Assembly: GCA_021613335.1 (NCBI GenBank) | Contig: JAJTWR010000166.1 | Location: 1 to 64,000 of the forward strand | Direction: 5' to 3' | Origin: Whitmania pigra | Lineage: Eukaryota > Annelida > Clitellata > Hirudinida > Haemopidae | Length of the DNA: 64,000 nucleotides | Shown here: positions 11,801 through 21,252 of the stretch, one piece after another | Layout of the letters: each line of letters opens with the position of its first letter | Numbering within the stretch: the stretch's first letter is position 1 | The notes under the pieces: generated by a model | Database searches by the model: none | Told to the model about the DNA's origin: nothing | The model's input: only the letters and a program-made list of their open reading frames with translations | Program-made: the position numbers and the translations under genes

Positions 11801-12636
11801 AGAATCTTTAATTATTGAATTCCCTAATTAAATATTCCTTAGCAACGACGTCCTTTTTAGAGACTCAGTCCTAGAGCTTGATCTTGGTAACGATTAGATT
11901 AGCTATCGATCGATATCTAACTCGAACAAGAGATATCATTTACTTAAGCTGTGAACTTCAATCTCGGCGACATCAAATCCAACTGCTCGACGTAGCTTCA
12001 CCTGCATCTCTGCGTATAACTGGCTCGAGTATGCACAATTAATTCTAATTTCACTCGATGGTAGAACACGAGCTGGATATTCCGCACAAAATTCGAATTG
12101 CAATTCTTTGATATAGAAAACTTCTAAATTATCTAGTTCACCTTTAAGTTCTGGATAATAATCAAGTTGGTAAATATTTTCAAATGATAAATAGAACACC
12201 GCATGAAGTATTTAGCACAACTTAGAGTTTTTAAAGCCATACAAAATTACATCTTCTTGTTTTCTCATGGGCCATTCCACAAATCAACAATTTAAATATA
12301 ATCTAAGTTTACGACTAATAACAACATTGTAATACTCATCAGAAAAAGAAAAAATGCCCACGATTTTTCCTGCGCTACTAACAAACAAACAAAAAATATC
12401 CATAGTTGTGTAACTTTCACAGTGCTGACCTGGACCAGTGAATATTTTGACATATTGCACGTTGTAATACTTCACCAATTTGATATTCAAATAAGAACGT
12501 GGGCATTCCGCAGGCAATCCCCCGGGCATTACATATTCGTTCGTTGTCAGATTCCCGTCAAACAACTTCTCAGAAACTGGGATCTTATTACAAAAGAGAC
12601 CTGATTTTCCCAACGCGACGTTCACAGCGGTTGATT
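5785..12636 (-). CDS. Locus C: F5/8 - WSC - WSC - EGF - TM surface protein gene (first exon not found)
   Basis: Exons in order: 12430-12636 and 11944-12150 (F5/8-like), 11630-11757 and 11260-11389 (WSC1), 10653-10789 and 10045-10183 (WSC2), 6149-6283 (EGF-like), 5785-5882 (TM and stop). Every outer border is phase 1 and each WSC is split by a phase-0 intron, exactly as in loci B and D. The eight exons sum to 1181 bases, which a 3n+1 signal exon would make divisible by three. No stop or frameshift was seen in any exon. The 3.8-kb intron before EGF carries a SINE, a hAT-type element and a LINE. The signal exon should lie right of 12636 but I could not recognise it. Predicted type I membrane protein with an extremely short cytoplasmic end; function not known. 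Confidence 0.72.
6149..6283 (-). CDS. Locus C EGF-like exon
   Basis: A 135-bp phase 1-1 exon between TTTTGCAG and GAG|GTAACT. It encodes CKEISIHLKC, DMYGNCNGSC and GYFGEMCLE, an EGF/laminin-type cysteine spacing ending G.C. Duplicate copy at 61517-61651. Confidence 0.72.
6483..6643 (+). mobile_element. SINE-A, tRNA-derived, with 7-bp target duplication
   Basis: Has a pol III A box (TAGCCGAATGGGTTA) and B box (GTTCGAAAC at 6544-6552). Its 3' part GACGCTATTTATATGGCGC matches the 3' end of LINE-A. It is flanked by CAAAGCA (6476-6482 and 6644-6650). The duplicate at 61845-61864 has the uninterrupted site, so this copy is a clean insertion. Confidence 0.85.
6982..7931. mobile_element. hAT-type element with arms of tandem (GACAAAATAGCCCCG) units
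   Basis: Left end GGCACCCCGTCATAACAGC and right end (GCCGGGCTCTTATGACGGG) form a terminal inverted repeat. Each arm (about 6982-7240 and 7740-7931) is a chain of degenerate 15-bp units, in opposite orientation. Flanking octamers TCATACGT and TCTTATGT match at 6 of 8 positions. The centre carries a hAT transposase end (7356-7640). Related shorter copies lie at 23739-23941 and 30005-30166. Confidence 0.75.
7356..7640 (-). pseudogene. hAT transposase C-terminal dimerisation region
   Basis: The frame contains LTLSSSQVACERSFSKLKYV, followed by RLRYFLNQSILRSF and SCE. This is the conserved C-terminal dimerisation block of hAT transposases (S..ACERSFS..K). The catalytic part is missing. Its position inside the arms of the 6982-7931 element ties this repeat family to the hAT superfamily. 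Confidence 0.72.
8240..8470 (+). pseudogene. LINE reverse transcriptase fragment, inverted piece
   Basis: Reads IIAEFLSSIFNSFRTGLIP and, one frame on, NYRP, FSKFIEKIVHNRLYDYF, the first conserved RT blocks of CR1/Jockey-type LINEs. It lies head to head with the preceding part of what appears to be the same ORF on the opposite strand (8475-9712). Confidence 0.68.
8475..9712 (-). pseudogene. LINE ORF1 and ORF2 linker, minus strand
   Basis: 9335-9712 encodes a heptad-rich coiled coil (NLEMILLRVLEKNNDSLNDT) like LINE ORF1; after a frameshift the 9118-9300 part has an RKKN(V)IICGLP-like RNA-binding segment. Below 9060 the strand switches to ORF2 linker sequence (ECWNVFSEYILDAINTFIPL) and ends with the pre-RT motif STGPDGIPNILL at about 8480. 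The region between ORF1 and ORF2, including the endonuclease, is deleted. Confidence 0.65.
9887..10001. repeat. AT-only palindrome, 37-bp perfect arms
   Basis: 9887-9923 and 9965-10001 are exact reverse complements of 37 bases with a 41-base spacer. Both arms consist only of A and T. It lies just 3' of locus C exon WSC2b. Confidence 0.9.
10045..10789 (-). CDS. Locus C WSC domain 2 (two exons)
   Basis: Exon 10653-10789 (137 bp) reads LPHYYGCYL and IDKCLQLCDDKHFAVMQ. Exon 10045-10183 (139 bp) reads YCICRDT, CYYTCPGN and ICGGNPYVSAY. The lengths match 137 bp in locus D and 139 bp in locus B. Confidence 0.75.
10880..11205 (-). mobile_element. LTR-like repeat, family L4, inside a locus C intron
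   Basis: Shares long stretches with 12795-13112 (same strand) and, inverted, with 15300-15478 and 36623-36922. All have a conserved AATAAACTTATTAGTTAAC block near the 3' end and GGTTATTTCAAT at the end. The 36.7-kb copy also has a TATAAAAGGC box. Most likely solo LTRs. Confidence 0.65.
11260..11757 (-). CDS. Locus C WSC domain 1 (two exons)
   Basis: Exon 11630-11757 reads FLLIYRGCF, WEACQRKC and NFAAIK. Exon 11260-11389 reads LCVCTDY, YCDIICEVG and GCGGKNSFSVYM with an ATGA|GTAAGT donor. All six WSC cysteines are present and the intron is phase 0. Confidence 0.78.
11944..12636 (-). CDS. Locus C F5/8 type C-like domain (two exons)
   Basis: Exon 12430-12636 (207 bp) reads ESTAVNVALGKSGLFC, LFDGNLT and YYNVQYVKIFTGPG. 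Exon 11944-12150 (207 bp) reads FEFCAEYPARV and FDVAEIEVHSLS. Same two-exon split and phase 1-1 borders as loci A, B and D. Protein identity to loci A/B is only moderate, showing older divergence than the A/B pair. Confidence 0.7.
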
Positions 12637-12794
12637 CTGCAAGATCGGAAAAATTGTCTTTTAAATTTTAGAGTCTGCATTTTATAGACGATGCAACAAT
12701 AAGTAACCGATTATTTGATTCAAGCGAGTAATTTGGTTTTGTTTATATTTATTTCTAATGTTTTTGCATCATTTTTTTGACCGCTAATGGTAAC

Positions 12795-13112
12795 TCTGAA
12801 TATTGAAATAACCTGGGGTCCGGGAACTAGTAAGTTTTAGAGTAAGTTTATTAAGCAAGTATTCAGTTAACGGAACTGAATAATCGAAGGTAAGAGTTTA
12901 AGGAATTCAGGTACTTAGAAGATGCAAATGGATATTTGCTTCTAAGTTGTTTGGATTCTCGCTGAATATCAGGTGAATATCGAGAATGCTTTTCTGTAGC
13001 AATAACAGATCCCACGTCCCCGAAAAAGATGCCGAATATAATTACTTATAAATTTAATTATTTTAGCAATATAAACTTAATTAATTTCCAAAAATCTAAG
13101 TTTACAACAATA
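12795..13112 (-). mobile_element. LTR-like repeat, family L4, second copy
   Basis: Closely resembles 10880-11205 over its whole length (TATTGAAATAACC... to ...GTTTACAACAATAT), in the same orientation. Confidence 0.65.
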
Positions 13113-14334
13113 TGATGTGATCTCGACTGCGCAAATGGTATGATATAATATCTACACTATGCTTTTGATGCCCTGTCATTAAAACTAGAAACAGACAAAA
13201 TGTATTAACCTGAAAATATAGACAGAAACATCACTAATCTATAAGCAAAGAAGAATGTCATGCTGATGCTGATGATAATGTATCATCGAGCAGTATTGAA
13301 GATAGAATAATATAGGTGTTAATATTTCAATTGGTCGATTGGGTTATTGACGTATTTATATCTATGAGAATCCATTCTCTCAGCCAGCACACAGCGTTTG
13401 TTTGTTGTGTTTTTTCTTTCTTTTTTGAATGACGTTTTTTTTTTCAAAAATGTTGTTATATATAAATGCTCAAATATTTAATTATTTAATTTAACTGCAA
13501 TTCTCATGCCTCTTAACAAATATTATTTTATGTTTTAGAATGATTCAATATTTGATTCATATCTAGAGTTTTTAACTTAGCTTGACCGAGCTGTAAGAGC
13601 TACGTACTATTACGACTCCAGTACTTTAAGTTATGCTACCAATAGTCAGATGCAAAGAATGTGTTGCAGTGTTCAAATTGCATCGTTTAAATTTTGGTTT
13701 AAACATCGTTCAAAAATTAGTTTTGCATTTGTTCAATAAAATAGCGATTTTGGGATTTTTGAAAGGCATATCTGAGGAGAAAGGGTTGGCGAGAGACAAA
13801 AAAAAATAGTCCTTATGACATAGAAATGGTTGAGCTGTTCCAATGTGCCACTACGTTTCATTCCATCTTGCAAGCGAAAAATGAATCTGTGATTGGTTAC
13901 GGCAAACGCTGAGTAAAACTGGAAGCGATAAATTAGGAAGAAGTGCAATCCTCTGATAAATAATTCTTCAAGTTTTGAAAAGACTCGTAACGCAATATTT
14001 AAAAGATTTTACATTTTTATTGGTGAAAAATGCATTAATCGACTTTCATTCTGAACTAAAGGTTGGTGAAAACATTTGTCTATCAGTTACAAGCAAACAT
14101 GAACTGTAAAAGAGCTTTTCTTATATCTTTAAAATTTCTAACCATTGATGAAATTTATTTTTAAATAACAATATGATTGTATCTATTGTTGCTGATCGAT
14201 GTTCAATTATACTTGAAGGTGATGGAATGAAACAAGAAAGAGTCTGAGATTTTAATTCATTTGTACTTTTCCTGAAGGTCAAGAATCTGCATAAATCATA
14301 GATTACGAATAAATCATAGACCAAAACAAAATTT
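13113..14334. other. Intergenic, nothing recognised
   Basis: Short minus-strand ORFs at 13733-13948 and 14121-14324 have no family signature, no signal peptide and no splice context that would join them to locus C. I see no repeat with an identifiable end here. Confidence 0.5.
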
Positions 14335-15270
14335 AATTATTCATAATTAAGGATATAATTAATAATAAAGGATATACGCTTAATTAAGTTAATAATTAAT
14401 AATTAATTAATCAATTATCAGTATTAATTAATTATTTAAAACAGTAAAATAATTAATTATTGATAATAAATTAAACATTATATACATAATATACAAGGCG
14501 CCTCTGACGCTATGCACACGGCGCTTTATAAATTAATTATTATTATTATTATTATAATAATTAATAATGATAAATTAAAAATTAATAAAAAAATTAATAA
14601 AAAATTAATTATTAATAAATAATTAAAATAATTAATAAATAATTGGCTTAATAATACATAATTAATTTAATTTAATAAATAGTAATTAATATTTAATTTA
14701 TTAAAAATAAATAATTAATTTAATTTTATTATACATAATAATTATTAATTTATTATTAATAAATAATTTAATTAATTAATAAGTAATAATTTAATAATAA
14801 TCAATTACCTAATTAATAATTAAATAATTATAACCAAATCTATTAATAATTAATAATCAATTAATTAATTAATAATTATACTAACTATAAATATATATAA
14901 TAATATAAATAACAGTGCATTAATAATTAATTCAGTATTAATTATTTATTAATTATTAATTAACTATTAATCATTACCTAACTAATAATTAAATAATTAT
15001 TACCCAATCTATTAATAATTAATAATAATTAATTAACAATTAATTAATTAATTAATAATAATTGTAATAACTGTAAATATATAAATATAATAATATAAAT
15101 AATAATTATTAATTATTAATTAAATAATTATTAATTAAATTATTAAATATTATTAATTAATTAAATTATTAAATAATAATTAATTAATTATTGATTATTT
15201 AATTAGATTAATTTATTTTATAATTAATTAGATAAATAATTATTAATTAATTATTTAATTAGAATTATAT
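14335..15270. repeat. Extremely AT-rich (TTAATTAA)-like low-complexity block
   Basis: About 940 bp composed nearly wholly of A and T in AATTAATTAT-type words. The words are self-complementary, so the whole block can fold on itself. A short piece GCGCCTCTGACGCTATGCA near 14501 is the 3' end shared by LINE-A and SINE-A, so a retroelement tail may have seeded part of the block. Confidence 0.85.
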
Positions 15271-15299
15271 TCAGTGTGTTTTTCTGGGTAGTCAAAACA

Positions 15300-15478
15300 T
15301 TATAACACAACGAGACCAGTCCAGACAACTCAAAAGCCCAAATATCCATTTGCGTCCTTGAGTACCTCAAATCCTTAAACACTTAACTTCCGTTATTTAG
15401 TTCCGTTAACTGAATACTTGCTCTAATAAACTTATTAGTTAACTTGTTAATTTGCGGACCCCGCGGGTTATTTCAATA
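15300..15478 (+). mobile_element. LTR-like repeat, family L4, 5'-truncated inverted copy
   Basis: Inverse of the 12795-13112 copy, with GTTCCGTTAACTGAATACTT, AATAAACTTATTAGTTAAC and GGGTTATTTCAAT. Confidence 0.65.
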
Positions 15479-15848
15479 TCTTATTAGGATGTAATGAGTT
15501 GTTAATATGAATTTTTCTTGAATCATACTTTTGTTCTTTTGACTTTCAGGTTTGTTAAAGGGTTTATTAATGATTGATTAAAATCAATAATAAAATCAAA
15601 ATGTTTTCATTGATTTCAAAATGATTTTTAGATGAGATGCTCGGTTGATATCACAAATACATTTTTTCTGACCGAATAAATAAGTATAACAAAATAAATA
15701 TTTTGATGTTAACTATTTAGGAAGTGGCATCACTAATTTTTCTCACATTTACCCTGACGCAAATTGTATTGCGTGATCGACAAGATCTATTTGTATTATC
15801 CGATTTTTTTTAGTGAAATGAATAAAATCCTACTGCATTCTGAAGTAC

Positions 15849-16162
15849 CTAGAAGCAGATGATTACTTTAATTTTGTAAACCTTGCATCCATATTTATTG
15901 TTGTTGCACGTTAAAATTCCATCAGCCTCATCAGTATACGTCTGGCTAGTAAGAACGTTCATCAGTTGCTCTTCCAGAGGCGCTTCATTACAAAACAGAA
16001 ACAAAGTTCGATTACGTGTTAAGGAATTCATTCCTATTTTATTTAATACGACTAACCGAAAAATCAAAACAAAGAAAAGCGTAAGGATTGGAACAGCGAC
16101 ATATAAGTACTTCAAATATTCATCCAAGAAAGAATGACGAGCAAGTCTCATTTCTCGTGTTG
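15849..16162 (-). CDS. Locus E last exon, TM segment and about 60-residue tail
   Basis: From a TTTTCCAG acceptor it reads RLARHSFLDEYLKY, a membrane segment VAVPILTLFFVLIFRLVVL, then a mixed tail ending KVYKIKVIICF and TAG. Unlike loci B and C, about 60 residues follow the membrane segment. Confidence 0.6.
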
Positions 16163-16585
16163 CTGGAAAATGTACGCTTATAATAATACATATGTGAATA
16201 AATATGTCTCAAATTCTGCAGAACGATTGCCATTAGCATGTAACAGAATTATTACAAATACAAAATTTCATGGTATGATTCACTTACTTAAATTTTTATA
16301 GCCTCTGATCATGTTCTCGTCTGCAAGTATATTCACCAACACGATATGATTAAATTGTTATCGAAACTTGTCATAATTGCATTCACTAGATATTTCTGTT
16401 TCAATTAGTAAAAAATATATACTTTGTAAATCTAAAAACTGATTAGTAAATTTTCGAAAATTAAACTATTAAGTTGATATCTAAAAGTCTTGCATTCTAG
16501 AAAATAAGCAAGAATTTTCATTATTATACTGATGAAGATAAACTAAAACAAAACAGAAAAACAACATCGATCAAATGTTTTTTAC

Positions 16586-17282
<697 letters not shown>

Positions 17283-17378
17283 CTAAAAAACTCAAATGCA
17301 TAAAAAACTTTGTATTTCTGCGAATGTGGTAGTTTTTTGATTGAGATCAATTCTAGAAAAAGATGGAAATGTTGTCAC

Positions 17379-20198
17379 TTGAATACACAGATCCTTTTTC
17401 TACTTCACCGCAATAACGAAAGTGTTCCCCAGTGCAATACATACTGCAATCTGAGGATTTGAATTGTACGTAACTTTTGGGAAATTTTTTCAAGCATATA
17501 CACCAATTCTCATTCTATAGGCAAAATAATAATTTCGTTATTCGATGGCATATCCAGGGAGATTGGGTCTTCTAAAAGGCAAATATTGGTAAATAATACA
17601 TATTATCGGTTAGATCTATATTATCAATATTATTATTTGGTTTTAATGATCAATTTCTCGATGTTTAAACAGATATTATTGGCATAATAAGAAATTGTCT
17701 GTTTAGCTAAATATGGAAACTCGGAATCGGTTACCAATCAAATTCAAATCAAATCCAAACATATTCTGGAATTATGTACAAAAAAAATAAGAAGATGCAA
17801 TCAATACAATCTCAGTGAACGATATCGATTTGATTGGAGGGAAGGAGAAGACTCAGGCATTTGCAGACTTTTTAGCATCAGTGTATATTACAGATTCAAG
17901 TTCCGAAGTGACTCCTGTCTTTAATCACAGTTCCTGTTTGTCGAGATGGAGGAGGTTCGGATTAACATAAATGTACTGTGTAGGAAATTGAAAGATCTCA
18001 ATGGTAGCAAATCAGCGGGATTCATCCAAAAATTTTAAAAGAAACACGGTGTCACGACTGGGTCTAGAAGACTGTCATGACAAGTTTAATATCCTCCTTT
18101 TTGATTATATTGTTTGTGGCTTGTTGGACATATTTAATTAATTTTGTCATCGTTTAAGAATTGTTTGTAAATTAATTTAATCAAATAATTAATATTTGTA
18201 AGGCGCTTAGTTGTTCCTTTATTAGATATGCATGTGGACCTAATTTTGTGTATCATAATTGGGGGGCTTTTGTGCGCAGTAACCTATTTCCTTGAATTTT
18301 GATTGGACGTTATTTATGTACTTAGTTATCCGATTGGTTGTCTGCGTTTATGAATATATTTAAATAATTAACTCTAGAAAAACGATATAAGACTAGCCCG
18401 ACGAGCGGGAAAGAGGCCGGTTATCTGCAGTTGACGTGATGAAAAGTTGTAATAAAGTTTGGTTTGATGCTTATACCAGTTGTTTTTGGTAATATTGGCG
18501 GTAGAGGTATTACCGATCACGGTCACAGAGAGGTGGTCGTGGCACACGGGAATCCATAAAGTGGTATTTTAAACACATCTTCAATTGTACTATTCAGTCA
18601 TGGGAGATGGTGGAAGACTGAAGATCTACTTATGTGGTGCCATTGTGCAAAAAAGGGATAAAAAATGCAGTCTTAAACAATAGACCTGTTGACATCGGTA
18701 TGTTGTAAAATATTCGAATCAATCATTAAAGACCATCATTTAGCTCACTTTTCAAGAAACAATCTTTTTGCTCAAAACCAGTTTGGGTTTTACCATCTCG
18801 TTCTACGACTCTCAAAATGCTCAGATTTATGGATACCCTTACCAGAGCAGTGGAGGCTGGTGATGAAGTCGATGTAATTTATACAGACTTGGAAAAGGCC
18901 TTTGATAAGATACCGCATGAAAAGCTACTCTTCAAGCTGGATAGGTACGGGGTGAATCACACGGTAGTTGTGTGGATTGGTAATTAGACACTAGGTGTCG
19001 AGACAAAGCTTCCAGGTGAGGGTTGTAGGGAGTTGTTAAATAAGTGATAATTAGAAGTTATCAGACCTAGATGGAGCAAATTACGAAATTCCAGTTTACA
19101 TGTTTCGTTTATGGGCCTTGGAATTATTGTAGACTCAGATTCAAAATAGCACATCCTCTCATGGGTCAAGAAATAAAACTTGATGCTAGGTATAATAGTA
19201 AGAAATTTTAAGCATTTGTCGGATCTTACTTTTGTGGGCTTGTATAAGTTTTTGATGAGGTCTCAGTTGGAATATGGAGTGCAGGTATGGAGCCCAGGAA
19301 TTGATTGATGTGATAGGAGTACAAAGAAGAGCTAAAAAATTAAGACAATATTGCTGGGACCTTCCTTACCAATCGAGATTAGAAAAACTGAAATTGCCAA
19401 GTTTATGTTACAGAAGAAAGAGAGCTGATTTGATTTTGTTGTTTAAGTTGTTGACAAGGGTAATGAAATATTTAGTTTGTCCTTTTTCTCCTCTTTCTGT
19501 CTGTACATACTCAAAGACCAGAGGACATAAAAGTTGATGACAAGATTGGTACACAAAGATTGCAAAAAGTTTTTTTTTTTAATTTACAGTTAAATTTTTG
19601 AGTTTATTTTTGTTTTTTTTTGTTTTGATTTTGTCGGATAAGGAGTCATTTGCGAGTGACTTATAATTTATGACATTGACACGTGCTAATTTTTTCTAAT
19701 AATAACAATAATAATAACGCAAGAAAATTCATCTCTGAAAAAAAATACCTAACAAAATGATCTAACAAATCGACTCCAGAAAATCATTCTGGGTGTACCA
19801 CTAATAGCATGCAAAGCATGCATTTTTACCTCTCGAACATTAAAATACATTTTTAAAATAATGTTCAATAGAAATTTTTAAAATTGTTCACTTTGCTGAT
19901 CTGATTTCTGAAATTAGGCATTAGGCGGTTCAAATGGAGTGATAAACTTCTCCTACAAATGTCCACTTAGATTGGATATTATAATTTATACAGATTGCTT
20001 ATATTCCAATTAAAGAAATACACATGTGCACAAAAATAAAATTAAATACAAAAATACGAGGTACCTGTAATACTGCAAACGGGTAATGTTTACATGTTTG
20101 AGGACATTTCTTCACCGTCATAGAGTGTTTACTAAATGTATGGTTTTCATTAATGCCAGTGCGAAAACAGCCGTAAAAATAGGGCAGTGGGATGTTAA
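17379..20198 (-). CDS. Locus E WSC domain 2 (two exons, LINE in the intron)
   Basis: Exon 20065-20198 reads IPLPYFYGCFRT and KKCPQTCKHYPFAVLQ before TTACAG|GTACCT. Exon 17379-17514 reads ENWCICLKKF, DCSMYCTG and YCGEVEKGSVYS. The 2.5-kb phase-0 intron between them holds a CR1-like LINE and a solo LTR. Confidence 0.7.
17720..19600 (+). mobile_element. CR1-like LINE, degenerate ORF2
   Basis: Reads FWNYVQ, EKTQAFADFLASVY and LNGSKSAGF (pre-RT), then after an LTR interruption NNRPV, KIFESIIKDHHL, NLFAQNQFGF, DVIYTDLEKAFDKIPHEKLL (RT palm) and the thumb region RRAKKLRQYCWDLPYQSRLE. This is the CR1/Jockey ORF2 order. Many stops and frameshifts. Antisense to locus E. Confidence 0.75.
18050..18544 (+). 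mobile_element. Solo LTR with perfect 5-bp target duplication
   Basis: Begins TGTCACGAC and ends GTCGTGGCA (inverted termini). Flanked by CACGG at 18045-18049 and 18545-18549. Contains an ATATAAGACTAG TATA-like box and AATAAAG. It splits the RT reading of the surrounding LINE, so it inserted later than the LINE. Confidence 0.85.
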
Positions 20199-20515
20199 CT
20201 GCATTGAAGCAACAAACAGCCGCTATAGTACATCGGAATTTCAAACATTTGTTGAAAAGAATTAATTGATTGGTTATTAATTAATTACGTGATTTGATTT
20301 TTTTGCCAATTGCTTTTTCATAAACCGATACCCACTTTTATATATACATAGATTTTATTATTGTTATTAAATGCACTTATTATTCATGATGATGATTATT
20401 ATGATATTTGATTATTTCAATAATATGAAGACACCCGCAGGATACAACAGAAGTGCACATTATAAAAAGTGTTAGTTGACCGTGGTCCAACTTGCAGTAG
20501 TTTTTAAGTGCTTAC

Positions 20516-21202
20516 CGACATAAACAGAATAGGAATGTATGCCCCCACAGAATTTGTTTCCTTTGCACATCAAATGGCATGTTTCCGCAGGTAATATGTC
20601 CATTTCAAATATCATATTTCCACAAGCACAATATTTGCCGTTCTTACGAAGATTTTAATTAATTAAAATAATTTATAATGACTTAATGTATTTTATTGGA
20701 AATACAAGTTTTCCTACTACGAAGACTTTCAAATGAAATGGCAATTTAGCTCCGCTTTGTTGGGGCGCGCCGCAAATTGAGAATAAGTAAATCACAGTAT
20801 AACTTGTTAATAAATAAAATGAAATGTTTATGGATTTATAGATTGCAGTTCATCTATTAAATTTTGATTTTTGACGAATAAAGAATCTCGGAGTAAAATT
20901 CAGGTTTAGTTAAACTGCCTAATATTTATGTTATCGGTTAGATATATTTTATTTATTTATTTCAATCTAGTATCTGAACGGCCAGTTAAAGTTCTATTCA
21001 AAATTTGCACAACTAATTGCTTAAATGTTCTTTTGAGGAACCAATGAGAGTGGAGCGTGCCATGAACACAATGGAACATGTTCTATAAACTCTGCGCCCT
21101 GATGGCCTAATGGTTAAAGCTGCGCCTCTCACGGATTCAAACCCCGCTGCACCGTCCTAATCATCTAGCTATGCAACGGACGTTAATAAAACACTACTCC
21201 TG

Positions 21203-21252
<50 letters not shown>

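Noticed and set aside
13733..14324. Small minus-strand ORFs as signal-peptide exon of locus C
   Set aside because: Neither offers a hydrophobic start ending in a phase-1 donor as loci A and B do.
21209..21249. (CT)n run as a promoter GAGA-type element
   Set aside because: It follows a SINE tail inside an LTR; the intact LTR copy has only a short CTCTCTCTC here, so simple slippage explains it.
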